Shown here piece after piece: positions 13,341 through 17,766 of a stretch of 17,766 nt of DNA. This stretch comes from Solirubrobacterales bacterium (GTDB lineage: Bacteria; Actinomycetota; Thermoleophilia; Solirubrobacterales; Solirubrobacteraceae): contig WQXW01000009.1 in the NCBI GenBank assembly GCA_009781575.1, positions 1 through 17,766 on the forward strand. The letters are read 5' to 3'. Both the position numbers and the translations under genes were made by a program. How positions within the stretch are numbered: position 1 is the first letter of the stretch; each line of letters opens with the position of its first letter. The notes below the pieces were generated by a model. That model ran no database searches and was not told where the DNA came from. It saw only the letters and a program-made list of their open reading frames with translations.

Positions 13341-14888
13341 CTACTCCCACTCGATGGTGCCGGGCGGCTTGGAGGTGATGTCGAGCGCCACGCGGTTGAC
13401 CTCGCGCAGCTCGCCCATCATGCGCGAGGCGATCGTCTCCAGCAGCTCATACGGGAGGCGCGCCCAGTCGGCGGTCATCGCGTCGTCGCTGGTCACCGCG
13501 CGGATCACCACCACGTGGCCGTATGTGCGCTCATCGCCCTGCACGCCCACCGTGCGCACGTCGGGGAGCACGCAGAACGACTGCCACAGCTCGCGGTAGA
13601 GCCCAGCCCGGCGGATCTCCTCTTGGAGAATGTGGTCGGCCTCGCGCAGCACGTCGAGGCGCTCGCGGGTGGCTTCGCCGCCGACGATCCGGATCGCCAG
13701 CCCCGGGCCGGGGAACGGCTGGCGCCACACCAGGCGCTCCGGCAGGCCGAGCTCGGTGCCCACCGCGCGCACCTCGTCCTTGAAGAGCGCGCGCAGCGGC
13801 TCCACCAGCTCGAAGGGGAGCTGCTCCGGCAGGCCCCCCACGTTGTGGTGGCTCTTGATCGTGGCCGCGCCGGGGCGGCCGCCGGACTCGATCACGTCGG
13901 AGTAGAGCGTGCCCTGCACGAGGAAGCGCGCGCCCTCGCCGTCCCTGGCCAGCGCGCGCGCCTGCTCCTCGAAGACCCCGATGAACTCCTCGCCGATCGC
14001 CTTGCGCTTCGCCTCCGGCTCGGTCACGCCCCGGAGCCGCGCGAGGAAGCGCTCCTCCGCGTCGACCGCCACCAGCGGCACTTTGAAGGTGTCGCGGAAG
14101 GCGCGGATCACCTGCTCGCCCTCGTCCTTGCGCATGAGCCCGTGGTCCACGAACACGCAGGTGAGCCGGTCGCCCACCGCCCTGTGCACGAGCAGCGCGG
14201 CCACCGACGAATCGACCCCGCCGGAGAGCCCGCAGATGACCCTGGCGTCCCCGACCTGCTCGGCCACCCTGGCCACCTGTTCCTCGGCGATCGACGCCGG
14301 CGACCAGGTGAGCTCACAGTGGCACACCTCGGTGAGAAAGCGCGTGAGGATCTCCTGGCCGTAGGGGGTGTGCACCACCTCCGGGTGGAACTGGATCCCG
14401 TAGATACCGCGCTCGGCGCTCTCCACCGCCGCCACCGGCGAGGCGCTCGAAGAGGCCAGCGCGCGGAAGCCGGGCGGCGGCTCGAACACGGTGTCGCGGT
14501 GGGACATCCAGCAGGTCTGCTCGCGTGGCATCCCCGCCAGCAGCACACCCGGCGTGGAGACCTCCAGATCGGAGCGCCCGAACTCGCCGACCTCGGCCTG
14601 CTCCACGCGGCCGCCCAGCTCGTGCACCAGCAGTTGCATGCCGTAACAGATCCCCAGCACCGGCACACCGAGCTCCAGCAGCCCGCGATCGAGCCGGGGC
14701 GCGCCGGGCGCGTACACCGACGCCGGCCCCCCCGACAGCACGATGCCCCGCGGGTTGCGCCGTCTCACCTCCTCGAGCCCCACATCGTGGGGCAGCAGCT
14801 CCGAGAACACGCCACAGTCGCGGATGCGCCGGGCGATCAGCTGCGAGTACTGCCCGCCGTAGTCCAGTACCACGACCTCGTCAATCAT
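13341..14888 (-). CDS. guaA: GMP synthase (glutamine-hydrolysing)
   Basis: A 515-residue enzyme that aminates XMP to GMP. The N-terminal class I glutamine amidotransferase has [26 protein letters not shown], the nucleophile Cys81 in LGICYGMQ, and the triad partners His168 and Glu170 in IQFHPEV. The synthetase domain has the ATP pyrophosphatase loop [15 protein letters not shown] (219-233), [20 protein letters not shown] and SHHNVGGLP. The C-terminal dimerisation domain has [13 protein letters not shown] and ends [12 protein letters not shown]. Length and order are normal. The ATG at 14888 overlaps the guaB3 coding end by 8 bp, so it is translationally coupled to the upstream IMP dehydrogenase gene. 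Confidence 0.98.
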   Translation of the reverse strand: MIDEVVVLDYGGQYSQLIARRIRDCGVFSELLPHDVGLEEVRRRNPRGIVLSGGPASVYAPGAPRLDRGLLELGVPVLGICYGMQLLVHELGGRVEQAEVGEFGRSDLEVSTPGVLLAGMPREQTCWMSHRDTVFEPPPGFRALASSSASPVAAVESAERGIYGIQFHPEVVHTPYGQEILTRFLTEVCHCELTWSPASIAEEQVARVAEQVGDARVICGLSGGVDSSVAALLVHRAVGDRLTCVFVDHGLMRKDEGEQVIRAFRDTFKVPLVAVDAEERFLARLRGVTEPEAKRKAIGEEFIGVFEEQARALARDGEGARFLVQGTLYSDVIESGGRPGAATIKSHHNVGGLPEQLPFELVEPLRALFKDEVRAVGTELGLPERLVWRQPFPGPGLAIRIVGGEATRERLDVLREADHILQEEIRRAGLYRELWQSFCVLPDVRTVGVQGDERTYGHVVVIRAVTSDDAMTADWARLPYELLETIASRMMGELREVNRVALDITSKPPGTIEWE

Positions 14889-16071
14889 TGACGAGCGCGG
14901 CGGCCTTTCCGTTGGAGCCCATGCCCACCGCCTGGTCGCGCTGGAGCTGCTTGCCCTCCGTTTGCAACGCCGGCGCGATCACCACCTCCGCGCGGTTGAA
15001 CTCGGCGAGGTCCTTGTGGCCGCAGGTCGCCATCGAGGTGCGCAGCCCGCCGAACAGGTTGAAGGTGCCGTCGTTCTCGTGCGCCGGCCCCACCAGGATC
15101 TCCTCCAGCGTGCCGTTCTGGGCGGTCGCCACGCGCGCGCCCCGCGGCAGCGTGGGGTGGAAGGTGGCCATCCCCCAGTGAAAGCCCCTGCCGGGCGCTT
15201 CGTGCGCGCGGGCCAGCGGCGAGCCGATCATCACCGCGTCCGCGCCCAGCGCGATCGCCTTGGCCACGTCGCCGCCGTTGCGCATGCCCCCATCGGCGAT
15301 CACCTGGCAATAGTCGCCGGTCTCCAGCATGTGCGTGGAGCGCGCGTGGGCCACGTCCGCGATCGCGGTGGCCTGGGGCACGCCGATGCCCAGCACGCCG
15401 CGCGTGGTGCACGCCGCGCCGGGCCCCACGCCCACCAGCACGCCGGCCGCGCCGGTGCGCATCAGGTGCAGCCCGGTGTGGTAGGACGCGCACCCGCCCA
15501 CCACCACCGGCACTTCCAGCGCCGGGATGAACTCCTTCAGGTTCAGCGGCTCCGACACGGTCGACACGTGTTCACCCGACACCACCGTGCCCTGGATCAC
15601 CAGCACGTCGAGGCCGGCCTCCAGCGCGGTCTCGTAATGGTCGCGCACGCGCTGGGGCGTGAGCGAGGCGGCCACCACGACCTTCTGCGCCTTGATCTCC
15701 TCGATCCGCTGCGCGATCAGCTCCGGCTTGACCGGCTCGCGGTAGATCTCCTGCATCTCGCGCGTGGCGATCTCCTTCGGCAGCCCCGCGATCCGCTGCA
15801 ACTGCGCGTCGGCGTCCTCGTAGCGGGTGAATATGCCCTCCAGGTTGAGCACCGCCAGGCCGCCCAGCTTGCCGATGATGCCGGCGGTGCGCGGCGAGAC
15901 CACCCCGTCCATCGCCGACGCCATCAGCGGCAGCTCGAACTGGTAGGGCCCCAGCTTCCACGAGATGTCGATGTCGTCGGGGTCGCGCGTGCGCCGCGAC
16001 GGCACGATCGCGATGTCGTCGAACCCATACGCGGTGCGCGCCTTCTTGCCCCGCCCGATCTCTATCTCCAT
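14881..16071 (-). CDS. guaB3: GuaB3-family IMP dehydrogenase
   Basis: A 396-residue IMPDH-family barrel expected to oxidise IMP to XMP with NAD, feeding GuaA. Visible blocks: [51 protein letters not shown] and the catalytic loop [11 protein letters not shown] with Cys221, followed by [10 protein letters not shown], then [30 protein letters not shown]. The CBS pair found in classical GuaB is absent, and GAACTTR replaces the usual GSICTTR; both mark the GuaB3 (IMP dehydrogenase-related) group known from actinobacteria and cyanobacteria. The ATG at 16071 has GAGG 8 nt upstream. The overlap with guaA and shared pathway support the role. A classical guaB may exist elsewhere. Confidence 0.93.
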   Translation of the reverse strand: MEIEIGRGKKARTAYGFDDIAIVPSRRTRDPDDIDISWKLGPYQFELPLMASAMDGVVSPRTAGIIGKLGGLAVLNLEGIFTRYEDADAQLQRIAGLPKEIATREMQEIYREPVKPELIAQRIEEIKAQKVVVAASLTPQRVRDHYETALEAGLDVLVIQGTVVSGEHVSTVSEPLNLKEFIPALEVPVVVGGCASYHTGLHLMRTGAAGVLVGVGPGAACTTRGVLGIGVPQATAIADVAHARSTHMLETGDYCQVIADGGMRNGGDVAKAIALGADAVMIGSPLARAHEAPGRGFHWGMATFHPTLPRGARVATAQNGTLEEILVGPAHENDGTFNLFGGLRTSMATCGHKDLAEFNRAEVVIAPALQTEGKQLQRDQAVGMGSNGKAAALVND

Positions 16072-16103
16072 ACGCTGATCCTCGCAATCCCCGCGGACGA
16101 GAA

Positions 16104-16124
16104 GACCCCGCGCGTGGCGGGGTC
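16104..16124 (-). promoter_or_regulatory. Hairpin in the guaB3 leader
   Basis: GACCCCGC and GCGGGGTC form a perfect 8-bp stem with a 5-nt loop, 33 bp upstream of the guaB3 ATG. There is no U-run after it. A minus-strand TATGCT at 16190-16185 might be the -10 of the guaB3 promoter, but no -35 is clear. A purine-responsive role would be a guess. Confidence 0.3.
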
Positions 16125-16278
16125 CGAGGAGGTCCGGCGAGGGGCCGATCGAAGCCTGTGGTGAGCGGCTGCCAAGCGGATCTGAGCATAGCAACGGGCC
16201 GCCCCGAGGCCCAGCTCGGCCTACTCCGCGCGCCTATACTGAGGGAAGGCGTTCGCGCCGCCGCGCTCGGCGGCTGTC

Positions 16279-16383
16279 GGTCGAGCCGCGGCCGTTTCGT
16301 TTTTTGTTTTTTGGATTGGTTCCGCGCGGAACGAATCCTCTTTTTGAATCCCCCAACGGCGCCTCGGACAGGTGTGTTCGAGG
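16279..16383 (-). repeat. Dispersed palindromic intergenic repeat, copy 4 (inverted orientation)
   Basis: The reverse complement of this segment matches copies 1-3 over the full core, from CCTCGAACACACCTGTC to GGCTCGACCG. The palindrome is at 16313-16338 and is followed on the plus strand by CTTTTTG. No 22-bp flanking direct repeats are visible here. Its opposite orientation relative to the other three, in a gap between divergent genes, argues against a fixed role in one gene's expression. Confidence 0.9.
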
Positions 16384-16396
16384 CCGCGCCCCCCGG

Positions 16397-16422
16397 CCCG
16401 CGCCGGCCCGGCCCGGCGCGGG
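16397..16422 (+). promoter_or_regulatory. Pure-GC hairpin upstream of the leuS-like gene
   Basis: CCCGCGCCGG (16397-16406) and CCGGCGCGGG (16413-16422) form a perfect 10-bp stem of only G-C pairs with a 6-nt loop. It is followed by GGCCCC/GGCCCG hexamers at 16426-16457. In the leader of the leuS-like gene it would be a very stable RNA hairpin, but there is no U-run and no T-box sequence, so function is open. Confidence 0.35.
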
Positions 16423-16495
16423 TGACCGGCCCCGGCCCCGGGCCCGGCCCCGGCCCGCAGCCCGCGGCGGTGAAGGCCGGGACCCCGAGCACCAC

Positions 16496-17766
16496 ATGAC
16501 CCCCACCGACAACTCCACCCCCGCCACGCGCCGGGAGGCGTACGACCCGCACGCGATCGAGCGCCGGCGCCAGGCCGCCTGGAGCGAGCGCAACGCGTTC
16601 GCCACCCCGGCCGTGGACGACGACGGCGCGCGCCACGTGTACGTCAAGCCCTCCGCGCCGTTCACCTCGGGCAACATCCACATCGGACACGTGCGGTCCT
16701 ACTCGATCGGCGACGCCTACGCGCGGTTCCTGCGCGCGCGGGGCGACGCGGTGCTGTTCGCCTTCGGCTACGACGCATTCGGGCTGCCCGCCGAGCTGGG
16801 CGCGATCGCGCAGGGCATCTCCCCCAGCGAGTGGGTGGCCGGCTGCGCCGAGCACATGACCGGCCAGTTGCAGCGGCTGGGCTTCTCCTTCGACTGGGCC
16901 CGCGCGTTCCTGAGCTCCGACCCGGTGATGTACCGCTGGTCGCAGTGGCTCTTTCTGGAGCTGCTCGACGCGGGGCTCATCTATCGCGCCGGCGGCAGCG
17001 TGGACTGGTGCGATCACTGCTCCACCACCCTCGCCTCGATCCAGGTGGAGCACGGGACCTGCTGGCGCTGCCACGGCCCGGTGCGGCTGATCCAGCTCCC
17101 CCAGTGGTACCTGCGCATCAGCACCTACCTGGAGGAGAACGACCGGCGCGCCGCCGAGCTCGAGCACTGGGACGACACCGCGCTCGCCTCCCAGAGCTAC
17201 ATCCTCGGGCGTGTCGACGGCGTGGAGGCCGAGTTGGCCGGCCCCGACGGGCGGCGGCTCGCCGTCTTCACACCTCACCGCGAGCACCTGCGCGACGCGC
17301 GCTTCGTGCTGATCTCCCCCCGCCATCCCGAGATCGAGCGCTGGGCCGGCGACCCGAAGGTGCAGGATCGCCTCGAGGAGGTGCGCTCCGGCGGGTGGGA
17401 GCGCTCCGCGCGCGAGGCCGACACGGTGCCGATCGTCGACACCGGCCACACGCTCGCCCACCCGCTCGGCGCCGCGCCTCTGCCGGTGCTCATCTCCCCC
17501 GTGGTCGACTCCCGCTTCGGCGTGACCGCGGTGCTCGGCATCCCCGCCGCCGATCGCACCGACGAGGTGATCGCGCGGCGCCTGGGGCTCGCGCGGGACC
17601 GCGCCCCGGATGACGGCGATTCGCGTCACCGCACGCCCGGCGGCGGCGATCCGCGGGAGGGGGCGGCCGGTGAGGGCGATCCGTTTCGCCCCGCGGTGCG
17701 CTACCGCGCCTACGACTTCTCGATCTCCCGGCAGCGATCGTGGGGCACGCCGATCCCGATCGTGCA
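16496..17766 (+). CDS. leuS: Leucyl-tRNA synthetase-like class I tRNA ligase (partial, C-terminus beyond window)
   Basis: Expected to charge tRNA-Leu. The first 423 residues are present. The nucleotide-binding signature is HIGH at 62-65 in PFTSGNIHIGHVRSYSIGDAYARF, here split as PFTSGN and IHIGHVRSYSIGD. GYDAFGLPAE (91-100), QLQRLGFSFDW, LPQWYLRIS and, at the end, DFSISRQRSWGTPIPIV all match LeuRS blocks. CDHC (172-175) and CWRC (189-192) form a zinc ribbon. The editing (CP1) domain is divergent: the TTRPDT motif reads FTPHREH, and GHDQRD reads AADRTD. A low-complexity insert covers about 370-398. KMSKS lies beyond the window. The ATG at 16496 overlaps the stop of a short upstream frame; no clear Shine-Dalgarno. 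It may be a paralogue rather than the only LeuRS. Confidence 0.85.
   Translation, partial: MTPTDNSTPATRREAYDPHAIERRRQAAWSERNAFATPAVDDDGARHVYVKPSAPFTSGNIHIGHVRSYSIGDAYARFLRARGDAVLFAFGYDAFGLPAELGAIAQGISPSEWVAGCAEHMTGQLQRLGFSFDWARAFLSSDPVMYRWSQWLFLELLDAGLIYRAGGSVDWCDHCSTTLASIQVEHGTCWRCHGPVRLIQLPQWYLRISTYLEENDRRAAELEHWDDTALASQSYILGRVDGVEAELAGPDGRRLAVFTPHREHLRDARFVLISPRHPEIERWAGDPKVQDRLEEVRSGGWERSAREADTVPIVDTGHTLAHPLGAAPLPVLISPVVDSRFGVTAVLGIPAADRTDEVIARRLGLARDRAPDDGDSRHRTPGGGDPREGAAGEGDPFRPAVRYRAYDFSISRQRSWGTPIPIV

Larger units (their letters stand above)
16072..16495. other. Divergent intergenic region (guaB3 / leuS-like gene)
   Basis: This 424-bp gap must hold promoters for both directions. It contains the guaB3 leader hairpin (16104-16124), a plus-strand TATACT (16235-16240) that could be a -10 for the leuS-like gene though no -35 is clear, repeat copy 4 (16279-16383), and a pure-GC stretch of hairpin and hexamer repeats up to the leuS-like start. 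Confidence 0.55.

Noticed and set aside
1320..16383. A CRISPR-like array
   Set aside because: The four repeat copies are kilobases apart, separated by genes, and one is inverted. There are no cas genes.
16158..16499. A 113-codon plus-strand frame ending in ATGA overlap with the leuS-like gene
   Set aside because: It runs through repeat copy 4 and the GC hexamers, with low-complexity product and no start signal. The ATGA overlap is probably accidental.

Overview
The window is chromosomal DNA from a very GC-rich actinobacterium. The gene set (GuaB3-type IMP dehydrogenase next to guaA, rplM-rpsI-glmM-glmS, a fused NAD(P)HX repair enzyme next to alr, and a uS9 ending in SKR with an acidic N-terminal extension) and the style of the small secreted protein fit Thermoleophilia, most likely Solirubrobacterales. 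The taxon is inferred from protein style, not from a search. There is no rRNA, tRNA, IS transposase, prophage or CRISPR array in the window.

Layout, left to right. (1) 1-1157, minus: 5' part of a GT4 glycosyltransferase, running off the left edge. (2) 1158-1554: divergent intergenic region with an operator-like inverted repeat and copy 1 of a dispersed repeat. (3) 1555-2273, plus: a two-gene unit, a small zinc-ribbon protein translationally coupled to a lipoprotein. (4) 2367-7862, minus: nnr-alr-cca-HIT in a tight run with overlapping or near-touching ends, followed by a secreted protein of unknown function. (5) 7863-8212: copy 2 of the repeat. (6) 8213-12850, minus: rplM-rpsI-glmM-glmS, joining two ribosomal proteins to UDP-GlcNAc precursor synthesis. 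(7) 12851-13340: an rplM leader hairpin, copy 3 of the repeat, and a 106-bp inverted repeat abutting the guaA stop. (8) 13341-16071, minus: guaB3-guaA, the branch from IMP to GMP. (9) 16072-16495: leader hairpin, copy 4 of the repeat and a pure-GC hairpin. (10) 16496-end, plus: 5' part of a leucyl-tRNA synthetase-like gene with an unusual editing domain.

Most genes are housekeeping: peptidoglycan precursors (glmS, glmM, alr), purine synthesis (guaB3, guaA), tRNA maturation and charging (cca, leuS), ribosome (rplM, rpsI) and metabolite repair (nnr).

The most novel structure is non-coding. A repeat of about 107 bp, built around a 26-30 bp near-perfect palindrome centred on GGTTCCGCGCGGAACC and set in unusually AT-rich DNA, occurs four times. 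Exactly one copy lies in each of the four intergenic gaps longer than 300 bp and none lies elsewhere. Two copies are bracketed by a shared 22-bp direct repeat. Other observations worth a second look are the 181-residue acidic, tandem-repeat extension on ribosomal protein uS9, a terminator-like hairpin just before rplM, in-frame GC-hexamer expansions in two enzymes, and the degenerate LeuRS-like editing site.
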